A stretch of DNA of 64,000 nt from Actinomyces sp. ph3. Its GTDB lineage: Bacteria > Actinomycetota > Actinomycetes > Actinomycetales > Actinomycetaceae. Shown piece by piece: positions 1 to 7,457 of the stretch. The first letter of the stretch is position 1; each line of letters begins with the position of its first letter. The notes beneath the pieces are model-generated. The model was not told the DNA's origin. It searched no databases and saw nothing but the letters and a program-made list of their open reading frames with translations. Position numbers and translations under genes: made by a program. Location of the stretch: the NCBI RefSeq assembly GCF_000308055.1, contig NZ_CAGY01000001.1:248001-312000 (forward strand), in the 5' to 3' direction.

Positions 1-655
1 TTTGCAGGAAGTTTGCACCATTACGCGCAACGATCGCGGCTAGATCCGCCAGATCCTGCGTATCTCCCATTCCCCAGGAGCCGCTAGAGCGGGTCGAATA
101 CAGTTGAGCCGCAACTCCCCAGCGCTTATGACCATCATCGAGACGGCTAGAAAGTCGCTGAGGAACAACCACCAAGGTTGACGAGCATTCGCTTCCATCT
201 TCATGGCGTGCAACAATTCGATGCCACCCAAGAGGCAACCAATTCGGAATTTTAAAGGTGGCACGCCCAATCAGATTTCCATCGACCATACGCGGCGGAA
301 TCCAACGATCAAGCTGCTGAAGCTCGTGATGCTGCCCATCTTCGGTCTCAACGTGGCACCAAACGCCCATCCCGTGAGGAACGTGAACAGGGATCTCCGC
401 CTCGTTCCCCTGGCGACACACCGTAGTGGGAGGGAGGGGTGCCAACCAGACAAGATCCTCATTGTGGCGGAAAGCTTCATCAATCTCACCATGCGAAGGC
501 TCTGAAGAAAGCGAGAAACCCAACGAATTCAACACTGCGACGAGGGAGGCATCTTCAACGTGCTTCCAGTTTCCATACCAATCCCAGAAACCGGTAGAGA
601 CCCCAACAGTCTCAGCGAGTTCACGCAGGCGCTCTGTTACCGTCTGACTTGCCAT
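1..655 (-). CDS. malQ: 4-alpha-glucanotransferase (amylomaltase), N-terminal part
   Basis: The reading frame enters from the left window edge and starts at an ATG at 655, preceded by an AGAGGGGAC ribosome-binding site. The first ~190 residues match the N-terminal beta-rich extension of actinobacterial MalQ. The last visible residues, QLYSTRSSGSWGMGDTQDLADL, are the characteristic entry into the GH77 barrel. MalQ transfers alpha-1,4-glucan segments between malto-oligosaccharides in the cytoplasm. The catalytic residues lie outside the window, so integrity cannot be judged. An EIIB gene lies 43 bp upstream on the same strand, so the two may be co-transcribed. The identification is confident; only the N-terminus is seen. 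Confidence 0.88.
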   Translation of the reverse strand, partial: MASQTVTERLRELAETVGVSTGFWDWYGNWKHVEDASLVAVLNSLGFSLSSEPSHGEIDEAFRHNEDLVWLAPLPPTTVCRQGNEAEIPVHVPHGMGVWCHVETEDGQHHELQQLDRWIPPRMVDGNLIGRATFKIPNWLPLGWHRIVARHEDGSECSSTLVVVPQRLSSRLDDGHKRWGVAAQLYSTRSSGSWGMGDTQDLADLAAIVARNGANFLQ

Positions 656-698
656 AAGGTCCCCTCTGAAATACAGCAATGCCCCTCTATTTTATGGG

Positions 699-983
699 CT
701 AGAGAAGAGCAGGTGAGACCGATCTTTGTGTGCCAGCAGACACACCTTGCGGTAGACACAGGTGAAGCATCTGCAAGGCGATCTTTCCAGCCCCTGCTCC
801 GAGAACAATTTGGATCACATGCCCCGAACGCACAACTGCTAGGACCTCTGGTAGACGAAGGCCCATGTCATCAACCTTTTCAGGAGACTTCACTTCAATC
901 CGAATACGCAGCATGCACGGTTCAATATCTTGGATATTTGATGCTCCCCCCAGAGACTGGAGAAGAAGCGATGCCGTTTCCAC
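699..983 (-). CDS. Stand-alone PTS EIIB domain protein (glucose/N-acetylglucosamine family)
   Basis: The protein of about 94 residues is a single PTS EIIB fold of the glucose/GlcNAc/sucrose family. It carries the hallmark LGGASNIQDIEPCMLRIRIE, with Cys23 as the expected phosphorylated cysteine, followed by a VVRSGHVIQIVLG segment. EIIB passes phosphate from EIIA to sugar bound by EIIC. No EIIC or EIIA gene is nearby, so it must work with subunits encoded elsewhere; separate EIIB genes such as nagF are known in Streptomyces. I prefer the GTG at 983 because GAAAGGGGA sits six bases upstream and a likely -10 (1023-1028) would start transcription near 1015. In-frame ATGs at 1022 and 1052 are alternatives. 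The sugar is not determinable. Confidence 0.8.
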   Translation of the reverse strand: METASLLLQSLGGASNIQDIEPCMLRIRIEVKSPEKVDDMGLRLPEVLAVVRSGHVIQIVLGAGAGKIALQMLHLCLPQGVSAGTQRSVSPALL

Positions 984-1022
984 GCCTAATCCCCTTTCAG
1001 AAACAAGTGACCTACCCCTCAT

Positions 1023-1052
1023 AATATATATGAGCGACACAATTTGGTGCAA
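1023..1052 (-). promoter_or_regulatory. Candidate promoter for the EIIB (and malQ) genes
   Basis: On the minus strand a TTGCAC box (1047-1052) lies 18 bp upstream of TATATT (1023-1028). The predicted start near 1015 leaves about 30 bases of leader before the GTG at 983 and excludes the two upstream ATGs as start codons. This is assigned by eye only. Confidence 0.4.
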
Positions 1053-1112
1053 TACGTCACTTTCTGCAACTTGTGATACAGAAATGCACTGCTTTTTAGA
1101 CGAAAAGTTAGA

Positions 1113-1124
1113 GACAATATAGCC
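1113..1124 (+). promoter_or_regulatory. Candidate -10 element for leaderless tesB
   Basis: GACAAT at 1113-1118 is separated by six bases from the tesB ATG, and no Shine-Dalgarno sequence is present. The same hexamer and spacing precede the HIT gene at 26735. This fits leaderless transcription, in which the mRNA begins at or next to the start codon. Confidence 0.4.
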
Positions 1125-2081
1125 ATGACTACGCCGCTGCCTATTCCCACAATTTCGACTGAACCGGTCGCTTCAGTCTTAAGAATTCTTAGCCTGAAGG
1201 AAAACGGCGATGATTCGTTTATTGCGCGTTCACTCCCTCAGGTGCGCAGGGTTTACGGCGGTCAGGTTTTAGCCCAAGGACTGCTGGCAGCAAGTGCGAC
1301 TGTCCCCATTGAGAGGCTTCCCCATTCTCTCCATGCTTATTTTGTCCGCGGTGGAGATCCTGAAAAGACCTTCAGCCTCGACGTCACACGCGTTCTTGAT
1401 GGTCGTTCGTTTTCCAACCGTTCCGTATCTTGCTTCCAAGACACTCGAGAGATTCTCACAATGAGTGTCTCTTTCCAAGGTCCCGAGGCAGCGCCCTCCT
1501 ATTCCCCCGAGGCGCCCGATGTACCCGCAGCAAGTGAGTGTCGATCAGCCTTGGAGATCTTCCGTCTCATGGATCATCCCGTTGGGAAGTTCCTTGGGAA
1601 AACTGCCGCCTTCGACGTGCGTCATATCGGCCAAAGTCTCTACACAAAAGCGGACCCGCAGAAACTGCCGGCGCAAAGACTGTGGATGAAGCCCCGAGCC
1701 GAGATTCCCTCTGAAACGACTCAGCACGTTCATCGCGCTCTTCTGACCTATGTCGTCGACCAAGTAATGCTCGAACCTGCACTACGCGTTCTGGGAATGT
1801 CATGGATGACCCCCGGATTGGTTGCAGCATCTTTAGATCATGCGATGTGGTTCCATCACGATGTTGACATCAATGACTGGCTTCTCTTTGACCAGCGCTG
1901 CACTCAAGTCGTAAACGGCCGAGTGCTGGTCGAATGCTCAATCTTCACCGAGGCGGGGGTCCTTGTCGCTCACGCCACTCAAGAGGCAATGCTACGAGTT
2001 CCTACTGAAGGACACACATCAAGCCACTGGGGATTTGGAGTCGATCCCAAGACTGGTAAACCGATGAGTGGCATGGCATAG
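1125..2081 (+). CDS. tesB: Acyl-CoA thioesterase II (TesB family)
   Basis: The 318-residue protein is a full-length double-hotdog thioesterase hydrolysing acyl-CoA to free acid and CoA in the cytoplasm. The N-terminal hotdog carries RVYGGQVLAQGLLAA, HSLHAYFVRGGD and DGRSFSNRSVSCFQ; the C-terminal hotdog carries SLDHAMWFHHDVDINDWLLF, all family signatures. The start has no ribosome-binding site but a GACAAT -10 six bases upstream, so it is probably leaderless. It is transcribed alone, divergent from the EIIB-malQ unit, and ends before a strong hairpin at 2193. The substrate chain length cannot be read from sequence. Confidence 0.93.
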   Translation: MTTPLPIPTISTEPVASVLRILSLKENGDDSFIARSLPQVRRVYGGQVLAQGLLAASATVPIERLPHSLHAYFVRGGDPEKTFSLDVTRVLDGRSFSNRSVSCFQDTREILTMSVSFQGPEAAPSYSPEAPDVPAASECRSALEIFRLMDHPVGKFLGKTAAFDVRHIGQSLYTKADPQKLPAQRLWMKPRAEIPSETTQHVHRALLTYVVDQVMLEPALRVLGMSWMTPGLVAASLDHAMWFHHDVDINDWLLFDQRCTQVVNGRVLVECSIFTEAGVLVAHATQEAMLRVPTEGHTSSHWGFGVDPKTGKPMSGMA

Positions 2082-2192
2082 AGCTAATCCGTACGCAGTT
2101 ACAGGCGCCGCGGCACAAGCACAGCGATCCGGCACAAGCACAGCCAACGGCAGAAATTACACGGATTCATTTTATAGACGGACGTCAAAAGC

Positions 2193-2225
2193 ATGGGAGG
2201 GGACGGCTTAGCCGTCCCCTCCCAT
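2193..2225. terminator. Bidirectional terminator between tesB and ettA
   Basis: A near-perfect hairpin (ATGGGAGGGGACGGC against its complement) lies between the convergent tesB and ettA genes. Short T-runs follow on both strands (GAGTTTT on plus, GCTTTTG on minus), so it can serve both genes. Confidence 0.75.
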
Positions 2226-2243
2226 TGAGTTTTAACCCTTGGA

Positions 2244-3926
2244 TCAGTCGCGAGTGAGCTTGCGGTGCGTCACGCGGTGAGGCGCTGCTGCATCCAAGCC
2301 CAAACGTTCGATCTTGTTCTTCTCGTAGGACTCGAAGTTACCTTCAAACCAGTACCACGAGGCAGGATTCTCTTCCGTTCCCTCCCACGCAAGAATGTGG
2401 GTTGCCACGCGGTCAAGGAACCAACGATCGTGGGTAATGACCACTGCACAACCGGGGAATTCCAAAAGCGCATTTTCCAAAGAGGACAGAGTTTCAACAT
2501 CGAGGTCGTTGGTCGGTTCGTCCAGCAGCAAGAGGTTTCCCCCCTGCTTCAAGGTGAGCGCGAGATTCAGTCGGTTACGTTCACCACCGGAAAGAACGCC
2601 CGCGGGCTTTTGCTGATCCGCGCCCTTGAAACCAAAGGCAGAAACATAAGCACGCGAGGGCATTTCGACATTGCCCACCTGAATGTAGTCCAAGCCGTCG
2701 GAGACAACTTCCCACAGAGTCTTGTTGGGATCGATACCCGCGCGGTTCTGGTCGACATAGCTGAGCTTGACGGTTTCACCGATGGTGAGCTCTCCCCCAT
2801 CAAGAGGTTCAAGTCCAACAATGGTCTTAAACAGAGTGGTCTTACCGACGCCGTTGGGACCGATCACACCGACAATACCGTTTCGCGGCAGCGAGAAAGA
2901 CAGGCCATCGATCAAAACGCGATCGCCAAAGCCCTTCTTAAGGTTCGTTGCTTCGATGACGATGTTACCCAAGCGAGGCCCCGGCGGAATCTGGATCTCT
3001 TCGAAGTCAAGCTTTCGACTACGTTCGGCCTCGGCAGCCATTTCTTCGTAGCGCTCCAGACGCGCCTTCGACTTTGCTTGGCGTCCCTTGGGACTGGTTC
3101 GAACCCACTCGAGTTCTTCCTTCAGGCGCTTAGCGAGCTTGGCATCCTTCTGGCCCTGAATCTGAAGACGCTTTTCCTTCGTCTCCAAGTAAGTCGAGTA
3201 GTTACCTTCGTAGGGGTACAGGTGACCGCGGTCGACCTCAGCGATCCACTGCGCGACGTGGTCGAGGAAGTAGCGATCGTGGGTCACAGCGATCACTGCA
3301 CCCGGGTAGGTCGACAGATGCTTTTCCAGCCAAAGAACTGACTCAGCATCAAGGTGGTTTGTCGGTTCGTCAAGAAGCAGAAGATCGGGTGCCTCGATAA
3401 GCAAACGACACAAAGCTACTCGGCGTCGTTCACCACCGGAAAGGACACTGACAAGCTGATCTGGCGGCGGGCAGCGCAACGCATCCATCGCTTGCTCGAG
3501 CTGCGAATCGATATCCCACGCATTGAGAGCATCAATCTCTGTTTGAAGCTTGCCCATCTCTTCCATGAGAGCATCGAAATCGGCGTCAGGATTGGCCATC
3601 TCTTCAGAGATCTCATTGAAACGGGCGAGCTTGGCAAATGTATCAGCCGCACCCATACGCACGTTCTCAAGAACGGTCTTGGAATCATCCAATTCGGGCT
3701 CCTGCATGAGGATTCCGACGGTGTAACCGGGGCTCAGGCGCGCCTCGCCATTACTGGGCTCATCCAAGCCAGCCATAATTTTGAGGATCGAGGACTTGCC
3801 GGCACCGTTAGGTCCGACCATACCGATCTTCGCACCCGGGTAGAAAGCCATGGTGACATCATCAAGGATGACTTTGTCACCAATGGCTTTACGAGCCTTA
3901 ATCATTTGGTAGATGAACTCCGCCAT
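2244..3926 (-). CDS. ettA: Energy-dependent translational throttle protein EttA (ABC-F ATPase)
   Basis: The 560-residue soluble protein has two ABC ATPase domains and no membrane segments, as in ABC-F translation factors. Walker A motifs are GPNGAGKS (residues 38-45) and GPNGVGKT (about 357), each with an LSGGERRR/LSGGERNR signature and LLLDEPTN Walker B. The linker (P-site tRNA-interacting region) is Lys/Arg-rich. EttA binds the ribosomal E site and gates elongation according to the ATP/ADP ratio. The ATG at 3926 gives the family start MAEFIYQM and has GGAG upstream; a longer in-frame start at 3947 is less likely. An SSB-like gene follows upstream, the same pairing as Rv2477c-Rv2478c in M. 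tuberculosis. Confidence 0.95.
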   Translation of the reverse strand: MAEFIYQMIKARKAIGDKVILDDVTMAFYPGAKIGMVGPNGAGKSSILKIMAGLDEPSNGEARLSPGYTVGILMQEPELDDSKTVLENVRMGAADTFAKLARFNEISEEMANPDADFDALMEEMGKLQTEIDALNAWDIDSQLEQAMDALRCPPPDQLVSVLSGGERRRVALCRLLIEAPDLLLLDEPTNHLDAESVLWLEKHLSTYPGAVIAVTHDRYFLDHVAQWIAEVDRGHLYPYEGNYSTYLETKEKRLQIQGQKDAKLAKRLKEELEWVRTSPKGRQAKSKARLERYEEMAAEAERSRKLDFEEIQIPPGPRLGNIVIEATNLKKGFGDRVLIDGLSFSLPRNGIVGVIGPNGVGKTTLFKTIVGLEPLDGGELTIGETVKLSYVDQNRAGIDPNKTLWEVVSDGLDYIQVGNVEMPSRAYVSAFGFKGADQQKPAGVLSGGERNRLNLALTLKQGGNLLLLDEPTNDLDVETLSSLENALLEFPGCAVVITHDRWFLDRVATHILAWEGTEENPASWYWFEGNFESYEKNKIERLGLDAAAPHRVTHRKLTRD

Positions 3927-4020
3927 GGATTCTCCGTTCAGGATCACGTGACATAACGCCGACTATGCGGCAGACCCCTTAATGCTAAGGCACGGCGCAT
4001 GTTTTTGACATCTACGAGGA

Positions 4021-4560
4021 CTATGCCGCATCACTTTCATCAGCTGATTGCGCACTGTTCTCCCAACGATCATGAGTCAGATCAGCGTCTTGCGTCAGAA
4101 CATGTTGGCTTTCAGAAGAACCCTGTTCTGATTCTCCCGCGTCCACCGCAAACTCTTCTGCTGGAGCAGTTGAAGACTCTGCGACATTGTTACTTGGATG
4201 TTGAGGTTTGAGCGCGACAGCCGGACCAAACACCAAATCGATTCCCATAAAACTGGCGTTAATGACCAATTCGCTTCGTACCTGCTGGTCTGGACCTAAC
4301 CATCCGCGAGCACTGGGGCGCCCACAGACAATCACGGGAGTCCCCTTCTGGACACTTCGCGCAATATTTTGCGCTAAACGATCCCATACACACACTGTGT
4401 ACCACTTCGGCTCACGCTCTTCGTATTGGCCCGCATCCGTGATGCGCCACTGCGGAGCAGCCATTCTAAAGCGCAAACCTTTAGTTCCGTTTTGCGCACT
4501 CATACTGCTCAGATCCGAGCCGATCCGACCGCGAAGAACAACGCTTCCTTGGTTATCCAT
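4021..4560 (-). CDS. ssb: Single-stranded DNA-binding protein paralogue (SsbB-like)
   Basis: Residues 1-115 of 179 form an SSB OB fold, recognisable from GSVVLRGRIGSDL, WYTVCVWDRLAQN and GTPVIVCGRPSARGWLG. The remaining ~65 residues are acidic, Ser/Gln-rich and probably disordered. The C-terminus ends in ESDAA rather than the DDDIPF-type tip that recruits repair and replication proteins, so this is probably the secondary SSB and not the essential replicative one. The ATG at 4560 is preceded by AAAGGAC; the frame stays open further upstream without homology. Its position next to ettA matches the SSBb gene of Mycobacterium. Confidence 0.85.
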   Translation of the reverse strand: MDNQGSVVLRGRIGSDLSSMSAQNGTKGLRFRMAAPQWRITDAGQYEEREPKWYTVCVWDRLAQNIARSVQKGTPVIVCGRPSARGWLGPDQQVRSELVINASFMGIDLVFGPAVALKPQHPSNNVAESSTAPAEEFAVDAGESEQGSSESQHVLTQDADLTHDRWENSAQSADESDAA

Positions 4561-4693
4561 TATTTGTCCTTTCCTTGAAACCCCCAAAATGGGGATGTCC
4601 CCACTGTGCAGGGGAAAAGGACCTAAAGAAAGACCGGTAGCAGCGTCTGTGGAAAACGCCGACACCGGTACATTCTGTGGATAACTATGGTGA

Positions 4694-5326
4694 TTAGTTC
4701 TCTTCTTCGCCAATCTTTGGAATACCAAGTTCAACAACTTCGCGCGCAACCTCACGGGCTTGTTCGCGAGTAATTGGCTCATGTGGGAAAAGAACTCGGC
4801 GATAGTATTCGAGTTCTTGAATTGACTCAAGAATGTCTGCCAAGGCGCGGTGCCCGCCGTGCTTAACGGGAGCTTCCTCAAAAGCCTTGCGGTACCAGCG
4901 CTTAGCCAATTCCTTGATCGAGGAAACATCAACCAGACGGTAGTGAAGGTAATCAATCACCAAGGGCATATTGGCTTCAAGGAACATCTTGTCTGTCCCC
5001 ACTGAGTTTCCTGCGAGCAGCGCCTTTTTCGGGGTGGGGATAAAACGTCGGATATAGTCAAGAACCTGCTGCTGAGCATCTTCCATAGTGGTTCCGGAAG
5101 GCAGCTCATCCAAGAGGCCGGATGACGTGTGCATCTGGCGAACAAAATCATTCATTCCCTCCAAGGCTTCAGCCGGAGGAGTAATCAAGACGTCAATACC
5201 GGGATCGACAATATTGAGATCCGCATCGGTAATCACAACCGCTACTTCGATCAAAGCATCACGAGTGACGTCCAATCCGGTCATCTCGCAATCGATCCAT
5301 ACCAATGGTTCTTTCAAATCACTCAC
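4694..5326 (-). CDS. orn: Oligoribonuclease (3'-5' exonuclease, DEDDh family)
   Basis: The 210-residue protein degrades 2-5 nt RNAs, including linear cyclic-dinucleotide products, to mononucleotides. It shows the DEDDh elements WIDCEMTGLD near the N-terminus, a central GTDKMFLEANMP segment and GGHRALADILESI near the C-terminus, and has typical Orn length. It starts with GTG at 5326. TACACT (5334-5339) sits seven bases upstream without a convincing ribosome-binding site, so the transcript may be leaderless. A separate 133-bp gap precedes ssb. The protein would act in the cytoplasm as a dimer, as known for the family. Confidence 0.95.
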   Translation of the reverse strand: MSDLKEPLVWIDCEMTGLDVTRDALIEVAVVITDADLNIVDPGIDVLITPPAEALEGMNDFVRQMHTSSGLLDELPSGTTMEDAQQQVLDYIRRFIPTPKKALLAGNSVGTDKMFLEANMPLVIDYLHYRLVDVSSIKELAKRWYRKAFEEAPVKHGGHRALADILESIQELEYYRRVLFPHEPITREQAREVAREVVELGIPKIGEEEN

Positions 5327-5333
5327 AGCTTTA

Positions 5334-5339
5334 AGTGTA
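5334..5339 (-). promoter_or_regulatory. Candidate -10 element for leaderless orn
   Basis: TACACT on the minus strand matches the actinobacterial TANNNT -10 pattern and ends seven bases before the GTG start of orn. No good -35 is visible. Confidence 0.35.
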
Positions 5340-5431
5340 AGCGCATGAATAGGATTTCACTGTCTGGCTTCTCAAAGTCCACGCTGGTTCACTGAGCTAC
5401 GATAAACCTGACTACGACACGAGGAGTACGC

Positions 5432-6718
5432 ATGACAACGGACCAGTTCCCACTTTCTCCAGATCTCATCGCCCAGGCTTCAGACATTCTGAGTGATGTC
5501 GTAGAGAAGACCCCCGTCATGCTTTCAGAGCGACTCAGCGACCTTATTGGCGTACCGGTCTACCTCAAGCGCGAGGATATGCAAAAGTGCCGTTCTTTTA
5601 AGGTACGCGGTGCCTATTTCCGAATGAGCACCCTGAGCGAAGAAGAACGTCGCAGAGGTGTTGTCTGCGCATCCGCAGGTAACCACGCGCAAGGCTTGGC
5701 CTACGCGTGCGCACAGCTCAAGGTGCGAGGCACCATCTACCTTCCCTCGAACACGCCCAAGCAGAAGCGCCAGCGCATTGAAACCATTGGCGGCGACTGG
5801 GTGGAGCAGGTCATTGTCGATGGAACATTCGACCGCGCCAATGCACAGGCCCAAGAGGCCGCGCGTCATTCGGGACGCACCTACGTGCATCCCTACGATG
5901 ATCCCTGCACCATCGCCGGTCAGGGCACAATCGCTGTTGAATTGGAAGAGCAGGTGCTTTCCGAGGCCGCGGCAGTTTTGGTGCCAGTTGGCGGCGGCGG
6001 CTTACTCTCGGGAATCGCAACGTGGATCCGTTCTCGTTTCCCCGATATCAAGATCTACGGTGTAGAACCCAGGGGAGCCGCATCCATGGCCGCAGCAATG
6101 GAAGCGGATCAGATTGTTTCCTTGCCCTCTGTTGATCCCTTCGTTGACGGAACCGCCGTCGGGCGTGCTGGCGAACTTCCCTACTCGATTGTTAAGGAGC
6201 TGGTCGACGACATCTTGGTCGTTCCCGAAGGCGCTGTCTGTACAGAGATGCTTGATTTGTACCATTCAGACGGTGTGATCGCGGAACCGGCAGGCGCTTT
6301 GGCCTCTGCTGCGGCACGCATGTATTTCTCCGATCCAGAGCAGCGCAATGAACTGCTTGGAGGAAAAGAAGGAGCGATTGTCGCCATTGTTTCCGGTGGA
6401 AACAACGATATGACGCGCTACGCGGAAATCATGGAACGCTCACTGCGACACGAAGGTCTGCGCCACTACTTCCTGGTCACCTTCCCTCAACAGCCCGGTG
6501 CGCTTCGCAGCTTCCTCGAAGATGTTTTGGGGCCTGGAGACGATATTGTTCACTTCGAGTACACGAAGAAGAACAACCGTGATTCTGGACCGGCATTGGT
6601 CGGCATCGACTTGGCCGATCGAGAGGATATTACGGGGCTGCGTGCACGCATGGAGGCTTCTCCCCTCCATGTTGAAGAACTGCGTCCCGACTCTGAAATC
6701 TATCGTTTGGTGATCTAA
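5432..6718 (+). CDS. ilvA: Threonine ammonia-lyase (threonine deaminase), biosynthetic
   Basis: The 428-residue PLP enzyme converts threonine to 2-oxobutyrate, the first committed step of isoleucine synthesis. The PLP lysine is K57 in CRSFKVRGAYF; SAGNHAQGLA and PVGGGGLLSGIA form the phosphate and cofactor pocket. Residues ~340-428 form one ACT-like regulatory domain (HYFLVTFPQQPGALRSFLED), as in the Corynebacterium enzyme, which suggests isoleucine feedback. GAGGAG lies upstream of the ATG. The gene stands alone and ends at a strong terminator at 6731. Total length is typical for the single-ACT form. Confidence 0.95.
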   Translation: MTTDQFPLSPDLIAQASDILSDVVEKTPVMLSERLSDLIGVPVYLKREDMQKCRSFKVRGAYFRMSTLSEEERRRGVVCASAGNHAQGLAYACAQLKVRGTIYLPSNTPKQKRQRIETIGGDWVEQVIVDGTFDRANAQAQEAARHSGRTYVHPYDDPCTIAGQGTIAVELEEQVLSEAAAVLVPVGGGGLLSGIATWIRSRFPDIKIYGVEPRGAASMAAAMEADQIVSLPSVDPFVDGTAVGRAGELPYSIVKELVDDILVVPEGAVCTEMLDLYHSDGVIAEPAGALASAAARMYFSDPEQRNELLGGKEGAIVAIVSGGNNDMTRYAEIMERSLRHEGLRHYFLVTFPQQPGALRSFLEDVLGPGDDIVHFEYTKKNNRDSGPALVGIDLADREDITGLRARMEASPLHVEELRPDSEIYRLVI

Positions 6719-6730
6719 GCACATCACCCT

Positions 6731-6780
6731 GAACACCCGGCAGGAACTTAGGGGAATTCCCTCCTGGCCGGGTGTTTTTA
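6731..6780 (+). terminator. Rho-independent terminator of ilvA
   Basis: AACACCCGGC and the complementary GCCGGGTGTT form a hairpin with a CAGGA/TCCTG-type inner stem, followed by a T-run. The stop codon of the convergent regulator gene lies inside the T-run (6778-6780). Confidence 0.85.
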
Positions 6781-7197
6781 TGCTGCAAGGGTATGGACTC
6801 GAGTATTGCTGACGCGGACGTTGGGAGTCGAGTTGAAACGGTAGCCCTGGCCGCGCAAAGTCGAGATGAGATCGGCCTCGGGGAGCTTAGCGCGAAGGCG
6901 ACGGATGTGCGCATCGATGGTGCGAGTTTGGGATTCGAGGCCTTCCCCGTACCACACCGATTCCAGCAGTTCTTCTCGGGAAACGATCTCATCGGCATGT
7001 CCAGCAAGGTAGGCCAAGAGTTCGTATTCCCTGTTGGAGAGCTTGACCGAACTCCCGTACACCTCTAGGCGGCGGTGATCAAGGTCGATATGAGTCGATG
7101 CCGGTGAGAGCTTCAGACCTGCCAAAATATCGAGGAATTCTTCGAAAGAAGTGGAAGCAGAAGAAGTGACAGTTTCAGGGGTGTAAACAAGAGCCAT
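6778..7197 (-). CDS. Winged-helix transcriptional regulator (OmpR/PhoB-type DNA-binding domain only)
   Basis: The 139-residue protein carries one OmpR/PhoB C-terminal winged helix (about residues 35-125), with LSNREYELLAYLAGHADEIV, SREELLESVWYG and the recognition-helix segment TRTIDAHIRRLRAKL. There is no receiver domain and no kinase gene beside it, so phosphorelay control is not expected. The first ~35 residues are Ser/Thr-rich without recognisable fold. The ATG at 7197 is the only good start. Its stop codon lies in the T-run of the ilvA terminator. A 7-bp dyad 64 bp upstream (7261-7284) may be an operator. The target genes are unknown. Confidence 0.85.
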   Translation of the reverse strand: MALVYTPETVTSSASTSFEEFLDILAGLKLSPASTHIDLDHRRLEVYGSSVKLSNREYELLAYLAGHADEIVSREELLESVWYGEGLESQTRTIDAHIRRLRAKLPEADLISTLRGQGYRFNSTPNVRVSNTRVHTLAA

Positions 7198-7260
7198 GAT
7201 GTATCCAAACTATTTTGGTACCGCACACACCACAGTCAGCGTGGTTCCTTAAGCGGTAGC

Positions 7261-7284
7261 GATTGACGGGTTGAAAGGTCAATC
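7261..7284. repeat. Perfect 7-bp dyad upstream of the winged-helix regulator
   Basis: GATTGAC and GTCAATC are separated by ten bases, upstream of the minus-strand regulator. It could be an operator or a -35-containing promoter element. The rest of the 260-bp gap between the regulator and metE holds only the metE terminator. Confidence 0.35.
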
Positions 7285-7395
7285 ACATACACATTCGCGA
7301 GCACATGGAGCCGCACATGGGGCGGCAGGTCATGGTCGCGTGAAAAGTCATGGCTTCAGTCTATCGAATGATACAGATGTGTCAAAACGAAAGAA

Positions 7396-7442
7396 TGTGA
7401 GGGTGGAAACACGGGAATCAAACCCGCATTTCCACCCTCACA
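7396..7442 (-). terminator. Terminator of metE
   Basis: A 14-bp perfect stem (TGTGAGGGTGGAAA and its complement) with an inner CGGG/CCCG pair follows the metE stop. On the minus strand it is followed by a T-rich TTCTTTCGTTTT. Confidence 0.8.
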
Positions 7443-7457
7443 CAAAGAGCGGACTAC

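Noticed and set aside
2265-3341. 358-codon frame opposite ettA
   Set aside because: It is a shadow frame of a highly conserved gene, with no ribosome-binding site or family features.
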